Under the pieces are notes generated by a model. It did not search any database. It had not been told where the DNA came from and saw only the letters and a program-made list of their open reading frames with translations. A program made the translations under genes and the position numbers. This document shows, one piece after another, positions 9,646 to 18,827 of a stretch of DNA of 64,000 bases (position 1 is the first letter of the stretch; every line of letters begins with the position of its first letter). Source of the stretch: Tolypothrix sp. FACHB-123 (GTDB lineage: Bacteria; Cyanobacteriota; Cyanobacteriia; Cyanobacteriales; Nostocaceae); NCBI RefSeq assembly GCF_014697075.1, contig NZ_JACJRE010000029.1, forward strand, positions 1 to 64,000. The letters run 5' to 3'.

Positions 9646-10845
9646 TTAGCTAATTTGAATTTTCTTCGCTATAGCCACACATCCAGCCACTACAAAAAAA
9701 GCCACCTCAGACAGTAAAAACGCTCCTAACGAGCCGATAATTGCTTGTTTAACTAACAGCGACACTAAAGCCATAGCCCCAGCAGCACCGCCAAAAAATA
9801 AACCAGTAGCTAAACCTGCTTGATGTGGTGCTAACTTTCCTAAACAGAAAGGAATCATGCTGACAAAAATTAAGCTAAAACTGACACCAAAAGCAAAAAT
9901 ATAACCAACAATAAATGTATCGATATCATTTAATAATGCTAGCCCCATTAAACCTGTTAGGCTACCTAAGCCGAGTAATAAAGCTTTATTAGCACCTATC
10001 TGCGCTGTCCATTCGCCAAAAATAACAGCAGCGATCGCACATACTATCAGTATGCCAGAGGTAATAAATTCTAATCTCACCGCCGGGAATTGACTTTGTA
10101 ATTCTTGGGGAAATATTGACATTAATAAATTTACTTCTAATCCTGTACCTAAACCAACTACAAACAGTAAAATTAATAATAAAGTTGGAGCCTTATTAGG
10201 AGCTTCTTCATTGACTGGATAAGGTTTCCAGGTATGTAGAGGTACTAACGATCGCAAAATATACGCTCCCATCATCAAAGTGATCGCTGCTAATAAAAAA
10301 GTTATTGATGCACCTAAATTATTCAGAAATATTCTTAACAATGGTTCAAGCGCAGCCACAAAGCCAAAAACGAAGACTAAAACCGCATTAGCTTGGGGTA
10401 ATTCACTAATAGGTGCGAACTGTATTAATAATGCGATCGCCGGGCTGCGAAAAATAATTATTACTATTAGCCAAAAAGTCATCAGTACAGGTACGAACCA
10501 ACGAATTTTTTCTGGTAAATCCTGTTCTACTAATAGAGAGATAATCGCCAAAATTAAACCAGCTAATGTTACCCCGATACTAATTATAGGTAGGCGATTA
10601 CCGACAAACTGTTGCAGGCGATCGGAAAATTTACCTATTATCGGTTCTATGACAGTAGCTAATAACCATGGAATAATCCCTAACCAACTGGCTAATTCAG
10701 CAAATTCTAGCTTATGTAAAATTTTTGGCTGATAGAAACTATACACTATCCAACTGAAGATAACTGCCGCTAACAAAGCAGCTAAACCCCAAACTTGTTG
10801 CCATAAAATCTCTGTACGAGCATCGTAAGATTTCACCATAATCAA
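9646..10845 (-). CDS. Major facilitator superfamily transporter
   Basis: 399 residues with about twelve hydrophobic segments. The cytoplasmic loop between helices 2 and 3 reads GKFSDRLQQFVGNRLPI, a version of the MFS G-x-x-x-D-R-x-G-R-R signature. The overall arrangement (paired motif after helix 8, GANKALLLGLG) recalls the GPH/SLC45-like branch, which transports sugars or other small solutes with protons. The substrate cannot be read from sequence. It is monocistronic on the minus strand, with no obvious metabolic neighbours. Confidence 0.75.
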   Translation of the reverse strand: MIMVKSYDARTEILWQQVWGLAALLAAVIFSWIVYSFYQPKILHKLEFAELASWLGIIPWLLATVIEPIIGKFSDRLQQFVGNRLPIISIGVTLAGLILAIISLLVEQDLPEKIRWFVPVLMTFWLIVIIIFRSPAIALLIQFAPISELPQANAVLVFVFGFVAALEPLLRIFLNNLGASITFLLAAITLMMGAYILRSLVPLHTWKPYPVNEEAPNKAPTLLLILLFVVGLGTGLEVNLLMSIFPQELQSQFPAVRLEFITSGILIVCAIAAVIFGEWTAQIGANKALLLGLGSLTGLMGLALLNDIDTFIVGYIFAFGVSFSLIFVSMIPFCLGKLAPHQAGLATGLFFGGAAGAMALVSLLVKQAIIGSLGAFLLSEVAFFVVAGCVAIAKKIQIS

Positions 10846-11264
10846 TGCCTCACTTTCTTGTACCAGTGGTGCGATTCTAGGACAAGTCTGATAGGAAAAA
10901 TCGCATTATAATTGGCATAATGCTGAGATCGCAACCCACTTATTAATTGATACTTAGGGTTAGCTTTGAGGAAATATGCACTTCTTGGACAATAACTATT
11001 TATTAAGGTGAAAAATCACTAAATAACTCATTTTGCTAGAAGCTTATTTTGCTGGTACTCAAGTATTATTTTGCACTTTTAATTTTCCGGCTAAAAATGC
11101 CTCCATACAGCAAGCAGCAGGATAATTTCTTAATTACCAAGCAACAAATATTTTTCATTTTATTAACTTTGCAGTCAATACACCTAGGGGTTTATCCCCA
11201 TCACGAAATACCCTTTTGAAAGGTCATTTGTTAAAAAAGTCACAGTCAATTGTTACAAGACTCG
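10846..11264. other. Gene-free 419-bp spacer
   Basis: AT-rich spacer between the MFS transporter (start at 10845) and the end of the ABC permease. The only structure seen is TAGGGGTTTATCCCCAT near 11186, a short hairpin lying before the permease 3' end. No gene or RNA was recognised. Confidence 0.5.
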
Positions 11265-12098
11265 CTAATTCTTAATTCCTGTAGTTGCTATACCACGAAT
11301 AAACTGGCGCTGACCGATGAGAAATAGTAGCATTACTGGTACAGTTGCAATTGTTACCGCTGCCATCATCAAAGGCCAATTATTGGTAAATTGTTCCTGA
11401 AACTCTGCTAATGCTAGTTGTACTGTTTTTAATTCCGGACGTGTAGTAAATACCAAAGGTTTAAATAAATCGTTCCATTCACCAATAAAGGTGAACAAAA
11501 ACAGGGTTACTAAAGCAGGGCGCGCTAAAGGTAACATAACTCGCCACAAAATTTGCCAGCGATTCGCCCCGTCGATGGTTGCGGCTTCTTCTAACTCGAC
11601 GGGAATTGTTTGAAAATATTGACGTAACAAAAAAATGCCAAAACCGTTTACAGCCGTTGGGAGAATCAAAGCTCCATAGGTATTGATTAAATGTCCCCAC
11701 TTCAACACCAAAAATACTGGAATCACCAACAATTGAAAGGGAATTACTAAAGTTGCTATGACAATCAACAGCAGTGCTTGTCTACCTCGAAATTTCAATC
11801 TTGCTAGGGCATAACCTGCTAATGCCGAAGTTACAATCTGAAACCCTGTCACTGCGATCGCTACTAAGGTAGAATTAGCAAACGCCAATAAAAATTTACC
11901 ACGCTGCCAGGCATCCCGATAATTAGCTAATGTCCAGTTATTTTTCGCTAAACCTTCTGCTGTTACCCCTGCGGGAGCCAAAGAAGTCAAGAAAACCACA
12001 AACAGAGGTAGCAAAACGATAAAAGCGCCTATTAGTAAAACTGCGAGGCTCAAGAAATCGGTGAATTTCAGATTCCAGCTGGGTTTAGACATACGCAT
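11265..12098 (-). CDS. Carbohydrate ABC transporter permease (MalG/UgpE family)
   Basis: 277 residues, six membrane helices, and the EAA loop EEAATIDGANRWQILWRVMLPLARPAL (about residues 170-196) that docks the ATPase. This is the second permease of CUT1-type sugar importers. No solute-binding protein, partner permease or ATPase lies beside it. It is an orphan that must assemble with subunits encoded elsewhere, which is common in cyanobacteria. Its start (12098) faces the ado gene divergently across about 170 bp. Confidence 0.9.
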   Translation of the reverse strand: MRMSKPSWNLKFTDFLSLAVLLIGAFIVLLPLFVVFLTSLAPAGVTAEGLAKNNWTLANYRDAWQRGKFLLAFANSTLVAIAVTGFQIVTSALAGYALARLKFRGRQALLLIVIATLVIPFQLLVIPVFLVLKWGHLINTYGALILPTAVNGFGIFLLRQYFQTIPVELEEAATIDGANRWQILWRVMLPLARPALVTLFLFTFIGEWNDLFKPLVFTTRPELKTVQLALAEFQEQFTNNWPLMMAAVTIATVPVMLLFLIGQRQFIRGIATTGIKN

Positions 12099-12202
12099 TG
12101 CTTTCTTTGTATTTATGTTTGTACTAGTAGAGCATCGCCCCCAGTAAAAGCTAATCTATAAATATAGTGACTTGTTAAGTTAAATTAAATCACAGTGATC
12201 AT

Positions 12203-12222
12203 TACCCTAAACTCATAGGGTA
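12203..12222. promoter_or_regulatory. Inverted repeat upstream of ado
   Basis: Perfect TACCCTA (12203-12209) / TAGGGTA (12216-12222) with a 6-nt spacer, about 50 bp before the ado start in the divergent promoter region shared with the ABC permease. Could be an operator or a leader hairpin. Inference only. Confidence 0.35.
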
Positions 12223-12250
12223 GATTTATTTTTGGTATCAAATGATTCAC

Positions 12251-12266
12251 GTTTACAGGGGTAAAC
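12251..12266 (+). promoter_or_regulatory. Hairpin presenting the ado ribosome-binding site
   Basis: GTTTAC - AGGG - GTAAAC: a perfect 6-bp stem whose 4-nt loop is the only purine-rich Shine-Dalgarno-like stretch before the ATG at 12272. The site decides the start: an in-frame ATG at 12242 lies upstream of the hairpin, adds ten residues absent from the family, and has no ribosome-binding site. Confidence 0.5.
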
Positions 12267-12271
12267 ATAAC

Positions 12272-12967
12272 ATGCAGCAGATGACAGAGCAATCTGAAAT
12301 TGATTTCCACAGCGAACAATACAAAGATGCATATAGTCGTATCAATGGAATTGTCATTGAAGGTGAACAGGAAGCTTATGATAATTACATCCAATTGGCG
12401 CAACTGTTGCCAGCTTATCAAGAGCAATTGATTCGCCTATCGAAAATGGAAAGTCGTCACAAGAAAGGATTTGAAGCTTGTGGACGCAATTTACAGGTAG
12501 TGCCAGATCTGCAATTTGCTCAAGATTTTTTCTCACAATTGCACTCCAACTTCCAAAAAGCAGCAGCAGAAGGTAAGGTAGTTACTTGCTTGCTGATTCA
12601 GTCTTTGATCATTGAATGTTTTGCGATCGCCGCATACAACATCTATATCCCTGTTGCCGATGATTTTGCCCGCAAAATTACTGAGGGCGTAGTCAAAGAT
12701 GAGTACAGTCATCTTAACTTTGGTGAAGAGTGGTTGAAAGCAAACTTTACAGAATCCAAAGCTGAACTCGAAGAAGCAAATCGACAAAACTTGCCAATTG
12801 TGTGGAAAATGCTCAACCGAGTTGCAGATGATGCTCAAGTATTGGCAATGGAAAAAGATGCTTTGGTTGAAGACTTTATGATTCAGTACGGGGAAGCCCT
12901 AAGTAACATTGGCTTCAGCACTCGCGACATCATGCGCCTATCAGCTTACGGACTTACAGCCGCTTAA
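12272..12967 (+). CDS. ado: Aldehyde-deformylating oxygenase (hydrocarbon synthesis)
   Basis: A 231-residue ferritin-like di-iron enzyme that converts fatty aldehydes to alkanes (Cn-1) plus formate, using oxygen and reduced ferredoxin. The metal ligands are visible: Glu in [10 protein letters not shown], the ExxH in KMESRHKK, Glu in [12 protein letters not shown], and the second ExxH in [14 protein letters not shown] start it at ATG 12272 (MQQMTEQSE), which matches the family length of about 231-232. It is followed by aar, which makes its substrate, and then accA, so the cluster joins malonyl-CoA supply to hydrocarbon output. Products should be C15-C17 alkanes in thylakoid and cytoplasmic membranes. 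Confidence 0.95.
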   Translation: MQQMTEQSEIDFHSEQYKDAYSRINGIVIEGEQEAYDNYIQLAQLLPAYQEQLIRLSKMESRHKKGFEACGRNLQVVPDLQFAQDFFSQLHSNFQKAAAEGKVVTCLLIQSLIIECFAIAAYNIYIPVADDFARKITEGVVKDEYSHLNFGEEWLKANFTESKAELEEANRQNLPIVWKMLNRVADDAQVLAMEKDALVEDFMIQYGEALSNIGFSTRDIMRLSAYGLTAA

Positions 12968-13000
12968 ACATAACTCATAGGGGTAACTGAAGAAAGCAGC

Positions 13001-13034
13001 ATGAAGGTGGAAATTGACAATTTCATACCTTCAT
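13001..13034 (+). terminator. Hairpin between ado and aar
   Basis: ATGAAGGT / ACCTTCAT enclosing a second stem GAAATT / AATTTC. There is no T run, so it is more likely a partial terminator or an mRNA processing/stability element than a full stop. It fits separate levels for ado and aar transcripts. Confidence 0.45.
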
Positions 13035-13162
13035 CCTTGTAGTTGACATTGTTGCCCCTAATGAATCTTACGCTTTGTGTAGTATTTTTAAGAGTAAGTT
13101 CATCCCTCTTAACTCACTTAATTCCACGCTTTCGACGCACCACGCGCCTAATATATCAATAC

Positions 13163-14182
13163 ATGTTTGGTCTAATTGGACATCTGACTAGTTTGGAACA
13201 CGCTCAATCCGTAGCTCAAGAATTGGGATACCCAGAATATGCCGATCAAGGGCTAGATTTTTGGTGCAGCGCCCCGCCGCAAATTGTCGATAACATTACC
13301 GTTACTAGTGTTACTGGACAAAAAATTGAAGGCAAGTATGTAGAATCCTGCTTTTTACCAGAGATGCTGGCAAATCGCCGGATTAAAGCAGCGACACGCA
13401 AGATCCTTAACGCTATGGCTCATGCCCAAAAGCATGGGATTAATATCACAGCTTTAGGCGGGTTTTCTTCCATCATCTTTGAAAACTTTAACTTGGAACA
13501 GTTTAGCCAAGTTCGTAATATTAAACTAGAGTTTGAACGCTTTACCACAGGTAATACACATACTGCTTATATTATTTGTCGGCAGGTGGAACAAGCATCA
13601 AAACAATTAGGGATTGAGTTATCCAAAGCCACTGTAGCTGTATGTGGCGCAACGGGAGATATTGGTAGTGCAGTAACCCGCTGGCTAGATGCGAAAACAG
13701 ATGTCAAAGAACTACTGCTAATCGCCCGTAACCAAGAACGGCTGCAATATCTACAAGATGAATTAGGGCGGGGCAAAATTATGTCCTTAGATGAAGCTCT
13801 ACCCGAAGCTGATATTGTCGTTTGGGTGGCTAGTATGCCTAAAGGTGTGGAAATTAACCCCAAGGTTTTGAAGCAACCTTGTTTGTTGATTGATGGTGGC
13901 TATCCGAAAAATTTAGGGACAAAAATTCAGCATCCTGGCGTATATGTGTTAAACGGTGGGATTGTCGAACATTCTCTAGATATTGACTGGAAAATCATGA
14001 AAATAGTCAATATGGAAGTACCTGCAAGGCAGTTATTTGCTTGTTTTGCGGAATCTATGCTTCTGGAGTTTGAGAAGTTATATACGAACTTTTCTTGGGG
14101 GCGCAATCAGATTACCGTAGACAAAATGGAGCAGATTGGTCAGGTTTCAGTTAAGCATGGATTTAGACCACTGCTAGTTTAG
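13163..14182 (+). CDS. aar: Long-chain acyl-[acyl-carrier-protein] reductase
   Basis: Reduces fatty acyl-ACP to fatty aldehyde with NADPH and supplies ADO. It is 339 residues from ATG 13163 ([10 protein letters not shown]), which is the family N-terminus. The frame stays open another 40 codons to a TTG at 13043, but those residues ([10 protein letters not shown]...) do not look like the family and are probably untranslated leader. The NADPH site is [16 protein letters not shown]. The Cys in [11 protein letters not shown] falls near residue 293-294, matching the acyl-thioester cysteine known for this family. It lies about 195 bp downstream of the ado stop and 213 bp upstream of accA. Confidence 0.95.
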   Translation: MFGLIGHLTSLEHAQSVAQELGYPEYADQGLDFWCSAPPQIVDNITVTSVTGQKIEGKYVESCFLPEMLANRRIKAATRKILNAMAHAQKHGINITALGGFSSIIFENFNLEQFSQVRNIKLEFERFTTGNTHTAYIICRQVEQASKQLGIELSKATVAVCGATGDIGSAVTRWLDAKTDVKELLLIARNQERLQYLQDELGRGKIMSLDEALPEADIVVWVASMPKGVEINPKVLKQPCLLIDGGYPKNLGTKIQHPGVYVLNGGIVEHSLDIDWKIMKIVNMEVPARQLFACFAESMLLEFEKLYTNFSWGRNQITVDKMEQIGQVSVKHGFRPLLV

Positions 14183-14183
14183 A

Positions 14184-14390
14184 ACTAGGGGCTAGGGACT
14201 AGGGGCTAGGGGCTAGAGAGTAGAAGAATATAGGGGTTAAAAGAGAACTTAGACATCGAATTTAACTCTTTTTCTTCCCTAAGCGCTCCCACTTTCTGAA
14301 TTACATCTTCACTTTAGCCTTCTAGCCTCTAACCTCTAGCCCCTAGCCTCTAACTCCCATACCCAATACCCGAATCCTCATACTCATCCC
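14184..14390. repeat. Inverted array of CTAGGGG-type short tandem repeats
   Basis: Bases 14184-14225 carry CTAGGGG/CTAGGGA units. About 100 bp later (14318-14356) the complementary units CCTCTAG / CCCCTAG appear, followed by CCATACC-CAATACC-CGAATCC. The two halves could pair into a long hairpin between aar and accA. The array runs up to the accA start and replaces any normal ribosome-binding site. Confidence 0.75.
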
Positions 14391-14395
14391 TAACT

Positions 14396-15376
14396 ATGGC
14401 AACTACCGAGCGTAAACCGCTACTGTTAGATTTTGAAAAGCCGCTAGCAGAACTCGCCACCCGCATTGACCAAATTCGGCAACTTGCAGAAGAAAATGGC
14501 GTCGATGTATCTGGTCAAATACGCCAATTAGAAGCACGCGCTATGCAACTGCGTGAAGAAATTTTTACAAGTCTATCTCCTTCTCAAAGACTGCAAGTGG
14601 CTCGTCATCCCCGCCGCCCTAGTACTCTAGATTACATTCAGGCGATTAGCGATGAATGGATGGAATTACATGGCGATCGCTGTGGTGGTGACGATCCGGC
14701 TTTAGTGGGTGGTGTCGGTCGTTTGGGTGGACAGCCTGTAGTCATGTTGGGTCATCAAAAAGGACGGGATACCAAGGATAATATCGCCCGTAACTTTGGG
14801 ATGCCCTATCCTGGTGGCTATCGCAAAGCCCTGCGGTTGATGGAACACGCTAATAAGTTTTCCATGCCGATTTTAACGTTTATCGACACGCCAGGAGCTT
14901 GGTCTGGGGTAGAAGCAGAACATCAAGGTCAAGGTGAAGCGATCGCTTACAATTTGCGAGAAATGTTCTGCTTTGACGTGCCAATTATTTGTACAGTCAT
15001 TGGGGAAGGCGGTTCTGGTGGCGCACTTGGTATTGGGGTAGGCGATCGCTTAATGATGTTTGAACACTCTGTTTATACTGTAGCCACACCCGAAGCCTGT
15101 GCCGCCATTTTGTGGAAGGATGCTGCTAAAGCACCACAAGCTGCTACGGCGCTGAAAATTATTTCCCACGACTTAAAAAACTTGGGCATTATTGACCAAA
15201 TATTGCCTGAACCCATTGGTGGCGCTCATTCTGACCCCATCGAAGCCTCTAACACCCTCAAACAAGCTTTATTAGAGAACTTAGACGAACTTAACCGTTT
15301 AACCGCTTCCGAACGCCGCCAACTGCGCTATGAGAAATTCCGGAAAATCGGTGTGTTTACAGAAGTTGCCCACTAA
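14396..15376 (+). CDS. accA: Acetyl-CoA carboxylase carboxyltransferase subunit alpha
   Basis: AccA and AccD form the carboxyltransferase that makes malonyl-CoA, the first committed step of fatty acid synthesis. 326 residues, full length, with the ClpP/crotonase-like core: [22 protein letters not shown] (about residues 145-166) and [19 protein letters not shown] (about 204-222), whose Gly-Gly pairs form the oxyanion hole. accD, accB and accC are not nearby. Its place next to aar and ado is the conserved cyanobacterial hydrocarbon neighbourhood and probably helps balance precursor supply. A bifurcated terminator follows. Confidence 0.97.
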   Translation: MATTERKPLLLDFEKPLAELATRIDQIRQLAEENGVDVSGQIRQLEARAMQLREEIFTSLSPSQRLQVARHPRRPSTLDYIQAISDEWMELHGDRCGGDDPALVGGVGRLGGQPVVMLGHQKGRDTKDNIARNFGMPYPGGYRKALRLMEHANKFSMPILTFIDTPGAWSGVEAEHQGQGEAIAYNLREMFCFDVPIICTVIGEGGSGGALGIGVGDRLMMFEHSVYTVATPEACAAILWKDAAKAPQAATALKIISHDLKNLGIIDQILPEPIGGAHSDPIEASNTLKQALLENLDELNRLTASERRQLRYEKFRKIGVFTEVAH

Positions 15377-15419
15377 AAACCTTGAGATGCTTGATTAGCA
15401 TGGCAGCAATGCTATAATT

Positions 15420-15475
15420 GCCTATGACGCTTAAAGATTTTTAACAATCTTCTCAGTCATAGGCGTTTTCATTTT
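15420..15475 (+). terminator. Terminator downstream of accA
   Basis: Outer stem GCCTATGAC (15420-15428) / GTCATAGGC (15456-15464) enclosing a second small stem AAGATT / AATCTT, followed by GTTTTCATTTT. Located 44 bp after the accA stop. Confidence 0.8.
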
Positions 15476-15965
15476 CGACAAACTCAGTCAAGGTAATTCT
15501 TAATTGATAATTCGTGAGGGAGTCCGGTCGTGGTTGTTTCCCTGACATAGGCACTACCTGAATCGAAGGTTAATTCGTAGTCATTATCAGTAGGCGGGTT
15601 CCTCTACCTAGAAGCACAACTAAATCTCTAATTTAGTGACTGCTATGTAATTTTTAATTATGAATTACGCATTAAGAATTAGTCATTATTGAACTTAGAT
15701 GGTTTGTCTCATACTTTGGTAAGTACTTTTGAGTGTTCCCATGAAACTTTCCAGACGGATACTTTGTTGTCATCCCTGGGCAAAGACTTAACTATCAAAA
15801 AACCCATCATGGCACTGTAATATAACAGTTGCCACAGGTAATCATCGGATTTTTTTAGATTTCCTTAATCTATTCATTAGATTGCTTTAATCTATAGCAA
15901 ACCGAGAGATTTAAATAATGGGTTAGAAAAAAGCTTGCAGAACCGCCAACAAATCTGGAGATAGA
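15476..15965. other. 490-bp spacer before the SDR gene; possible small-RNA locus
   Basis: No open frame is convincing. Bases about 15515-15610 are distinctly less AT-rich than the surroundings, and their ends can pair weakly (GAGGGA near 15518 with TTCCTC near 15600). That could be a structured transcript. The rest is AT-rich, ending in the SDR ribosome-binding site CTGGAGATAG just before 15966. Confidence 0.35.
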
Positions 15966-16691
15966 ATGAGCGTTGAGCCGAAACGACGCGCCTTAATTAC
16001 TGGGGCAAGTAGTGGAATTGGAAAAGCAACTGCTTTGGCATTCGCAAAGGCAGGAATAGATGTGGCTTTGGTTAGCCGTTCCCTAGAGAAGTTGGAAGCA
16101 GTTGCAGTAGCAGCAAGACATACAGGAGTTGAAGCCAAAAGTTATGCTGTCGATTTAGCGAGTGTTGGGCAAGTCAAAGCCCAAATGCAAGCGATCGCCC
16201 TTGATTTTGGCGATATAGACATTCTGGTAAATAGTGCTGGGATAGCATACACAGCCACAATTAGCGAAACACCCTTAGAAGATTGGCAGCAAGTGATTAA
16301 TTTAAATCTCACCAGCGTCTTCCAGTGCATTATGGGGATTTTACCAGGAATGCGCGATCGCCAGAGTGGCACAATTATCAACATCGTCTCAATTGCTGGG
16401 AAGCAAGCTTTTGCTAATTGGGGTGCATATAGCGTGAGTAAAGCTGGTGCGATCGCTCTTTCTCAAACCCTAGCGCAAGAAGAACGCCCTTACGGCATTC
16501 GCGTCACAGCGATTTGTCCTGGTGCTGTGAATACTGAATTGTGGGATACACAAACAGTTAACGCTAATTTTGACCGTTCAAAAATGTTAACGCCAGAAAT
16601 TGTGGCTCAGTCAATTCTGCACGCGGCTTTATTGCCACAACAAGCAGTGATTGATGAATTAATGATTATGCCTAGTGCTGGCGTCCTCTAA
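15966..16691 (+). CDS. Short-chain dehydrogenase/reductase (FabG/YdfG-like)
   Basis: 241-residue classical SDR with a Rossmann fold. The cofactor loop TGASSGIGKATALAFAKAG is at residues 14-32, NSAGIA at about 88-93, the catalytic Ser lies in IINIVSIAGKQ, and the YSVSK pair (Tyr, Lys) is present. The Arg after the second strand (LVSRSLEKLE) favours NADPH. The substrate is unknown. Its constant position in the ado-aar-accA cluster suggests an oxo-acyl or aldehyde/alcohol step, but this is inference. A good SD (GGAG) lies 9 nt before the ATG. Confidence 0.88.
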   Translation: MSVEPKRRALITGASSGIGKATALAFAKAGIDVALVSRSLEKLEAVAVAARHTGVEAKSYAVDLASVGQVKAQMQAIALDFGDIDILVNSAGIAYTATISETPLEDWQQVINLNLTSVFQCIMGILPGMRDRQSGTIINIVSIAGKQAFANWGAYSVSKAGAIALSQTLAQEERPYGIRVTAICPGAVNTELWDTQTVNANFDRSKMLTPEIVAQSILHAALLPQQAVIDELMIMPSAGVL

Positions 16692-16708
16692 TCAATACTT
16701 CGTTGTAG

Positions 16709-16736
16709 GTCATTTGTTTTGCCCATAACAAATGAC
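16709..16736 (+). terminator. Inverted repeat after the SDR gene
   Basis: Perfect 10-bp stem GTCATTTGTT / AACAAATGAC with an 8-nt loop, followed by a further AATGACAAATGAC repeat. No T run follows. Possible terminator or repeat element. Confidence 0.5.
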
Positions 16737-16876
16737 AAATGACAAAGTGCAAAGCCTGGAATAAAACTGCTTTAAATTCAGACAAGCAGTTACTTTCAGC
16801 GGTGGAACCCAGTCAAGGGACTGCCTCAACTTTGCAAGCAATGACCAATAATTAAACCTTTACCAAGATTTACCAT

Positions 16877-17584
16877 ATGACTATCGCGAGTTCTAACGGT
16901 TCTAATCGCTCTCAATCGCCCCTAATTCCCGACTTAGCAGATGCTATTAGTCTCAGACCAGATCGCAATACCCACGACGGTCACGAACCAGACTTGCATC
17001 AGCCAAAAGACGAAGATATGGAACAAATGACCGCAGCAGTGCGGCAAATAATCTTGGGTGTGGGAGAAGACCCTGAACGTGAAGGTCTTTTGAAAACTCC
17101 CAAGCGGGTAGCAGAGGCGATGCGGTTTCTCACCAGTGGCTATAACCAATCTCTGGAAACACTGGTAAATGGAGCCATTTTTGATGAAGGCCATAGCGAA
17201 ATGGTGTTAGTCCGGGATATTAGCTTCTTTAGCCTGTGCGAACATCATATGTTACCTTTTATGGGTAGAGCGCACGTTGCTTATATCCCCAACCAAAAAG
17301 TTGTTGGACTCAGTAAACTAGCAAGAATTGTGGAAATGTATTCCCGCCGTCTGCAAGTACAAGAAAGGCTAACCCGCCAAATTGCCGAAGCAATCCAGAC
17401 TATCCTCAATCCCCACGGAGTTGCTGTAGTCATGGAAGCTTCTCATATGTGCATGGTGATGCGTGGCGTGCAAAAACCTGGTTCTTGGACTGTTACCAGC
17501 GCGATGCTAGGTGTATTCCAAGAAGAACAAAAGACCCGCGAAGAATTCTTGAACTTGATTCGCCACCAACCTGCATTTTTTTAA
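16877..17584 (+). CDS. folE: GTP cyclohydrolase I
   Basis: Converts GTP to 7,8-dihydroneopterin triphosphate, the first step to folate and pterins. 235 residues. The first 45 are a poorly conserved tail. The core contains [11 protein letters not shown], the zinc ligands and active-site motif [18 protein letters not shown] (about residues 121-138) and [15 protein letters not shown], with the second zinc Cys in HMCMVMRG. folK (47916-48428) encodes a later step of the same pathway but is 30 kb away. The stop codon lies 35 bp from the convergent trpF stop. Confidence 0.96.
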   Translation: MTIASSNGSNRSQSPLIPDLADAISLRPDRNTHDGHEPDLHQPKDEDMEQMTAAVRQIILGVGEDPEREGLLKTPKRVAEAMRFLTSGYNQSLETLVNGAIFDEGHSEMVLVRDISFFSLCEHHMLPFMGRAHVAYIPNQKVVGLSKLARIVEMYSRRLQVQERLTRQIAEAIQTILNPHGVAVVMEASHMCMVMRGVQKPGSWTVTSAMLGVFQEEQKTREEFLNLIRHQPAFF

Positions 17585-17599
17585 AAGATGAAGTACCAG

Positions 17600-17638
17600 G
17601 GATGAAGAATGAAAAATTTCAGCCTTCAGGCTTCATCC
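17600..17638. terminator. Shared hairpin between convergent folE and trpF
   Basis: GGATGAAG (17600-17607) / CTTCATCC (17631-17638) with a 23-nt loop. The right arm lies inside the last codons of trpF. It can fold in both transcripts. Confidence 0.55.
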
Positions 17639-18257
17639 TTAAGCTGGCAAATAACTTGGCGACTCGATCTAAATCCTTATTTCCTGGTGCCTTTTCCACG
17701 CCGCTAGATAAATCAATACCGTTGGGTTTGATCTTACTCAGGGCATCCAAAATATTATCTGGTGTTAAGCCTCCTGCTAAGAACCAAGGGCAACTGGGGC
17801 TAAATTGTTGTAGCATAGTCCAATCTAAAGTTTGACCTGTACCACCCAATTGCTGGGGATGATAGGCATCAAGCAAGAAAGTATCTATATAACTGCTGTA
17901 TTCTGCCACTTGCTTGAGATGCTCACTGCTGCGAATCCGAAAGGCTTTAATAATTTCTATCTCTGGTAATGCTTGGCGCAACTTCAAGCAAAATTCTGGT
18001 GATTCATTACCGTGCAACTGCACGCTAGTCAAACCAGACTCAAGAATTGTTTGCTTGACGATGGTAATACTGGTATTGGCAAACACACCAATTTTATCAA
18101 TATTTTTTGGTAGCGGTGCGACTGCTGCTTGAATTTGAGCTATGGTAACATAACGCGGCGAAGTTGGCACACAAATAAATCCTAATGCTGTAGCACCAAG
18201 AGAAGCGATCGCAACAGACTGCTGGGGTTGGGTAATACCGCAAATTTTAACTCGCAT
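17619..18257 (-). CDS. trpF: Phosphoribosylanthranilate isomerase
   Basis: Catalyses the Amadori rearrangement of N-(5-phosphoribosyl)anthranilate in tryptophan synthesis. 212 residues with the N-terminal signature MRVKICGIT containing the catalytic Cys, [24 protein letters not shown], the catalytic Asp in [15 protein letters not shown], and phosphate-binding [10 protein letters not shown]. It stands alone from other trp genes, as in other cyanobacteria, and is convergent with folE. Confidence 0.96.
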   Translation of the reverse strand: MRVKICGITQPQQSVAIASLGATALGFICVPTSPRYVTIAQIQAAVAPLPKNIDKIGVFANTSITIVKQTILESGLTSVQLHGNESPEFCLKLRQALPEIEIIKAFRIRSSEHLKQVAEYSSYIDTFLLDAYHPQQLGGTGQTLDWTMLQQFSPSCPWFLAGGLTPDNILDALSKIKPNGIDLSSGVEKAPGNKDLDRVAKLFASLRMKPEG

Positions 18258-18385
18258 AGTTATTGAGTAATCTCGGATAAATACCTATATAAAGGTAGAT
18301 ATTTTGGCAATATTTTCTAGTTTTTTCCTAATAAATTTTATAATCTTGATGGTTTACATGATTTTCCTATTTAGGAGATACAACC

Positions 18386-18637
18386 TTGAATTTATCAATT
18401 TTACTAGCTGCTGCCTCTGTTCCGGCTACACCCGCGTGGAATCCTACAGTTGGAGCTATTATCAGCATCAGTAGCGTAGTTGCTCTGTTGCTGGCTACCA
18501 GAATTGAATATCCTAATGTCGGCCCCAAATTACCTGGTCTACCTGTAAGTATTCCTACATTCATCGGTGCAATGGCCTTCGGTCACATTCTTGGTGTGGG
18601 GATTGTTTTAGGCTTGACTAATATTGGTCGCTTGTAA
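18386..18637 (+). CDS. psaK: Photosystem I subunit PsaK
   Basis: 83-residue PsaK, the peripheral two-helix subunit of photosystem I, involved in state transitions and IsiA/antenna contacts. Helix 1 spans about residues 22-40 and helix 2 about 58-80. The AFGHILGVGIVLGLTNIGRL ending is typical of the family. Translation starts at TTG 18386: AGGAGA sits 7 nt upstream and no in-frame ATG is available. The N-terminal stretch MNLSILLAAASVPATPAW resembles the short cleaved leader seen in PsaK. Monocistronic. Confidence 0.93.
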   Translation: MNLSILLAAASVPATPAWNPTVGAIISISSVVALLLATRIEYPNVGPKLPGLPVSIPTFIGAMAFGHILGVGIVLGLTNIGRL

Positions 18638-18761
18638 TTTTTAGGAATAGAAGCTGGCAAATCCTGAAAATCCAATCAGGTTGTTTCTCACCTAAATATA
18701 TGCGTCGCTACCGTTTTCAGATTAACTAAACTATCAATCTATTCTGACTAACGGATTCTCT

Positions 18762-18803
18762 AGGCAGAAAGCTAGGTGCTTAGAAGTGCTTAGTTTTCTG
18801 CCT
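18762..18803 (+). terminator. Stem-loop downstream of psaK
   Basis: Perfect 9-bp stem AGGCAGAAA / TTTCTGCCT. The loop contains two direct copies of GTGCTTAG. No T run follows. Possible terminator or 3' stabilising structure for the psaK mRNA. Confidence 0.55.
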
Positions 18804-18827
18804 GATTGTTAATATTTAATATGATTT

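Noticed and set aside
10280..10732. 150-codon open frame opposite the MFS gene
   Set aside because: Runs antisense to hydrophobic coding sequence, Lys/Asn/Ile-rich without organised motifs, and has no ribosome-binding site; produced by codon bias of the real gene.
15515..15610. 6S RNA candidate
   Set aside because: Pairing of the ends is weak and no central bubble could be shown; the locus is also not the place where I know cyanobacterial 6S RNA. Kept only as an unspecified RNA candidate.
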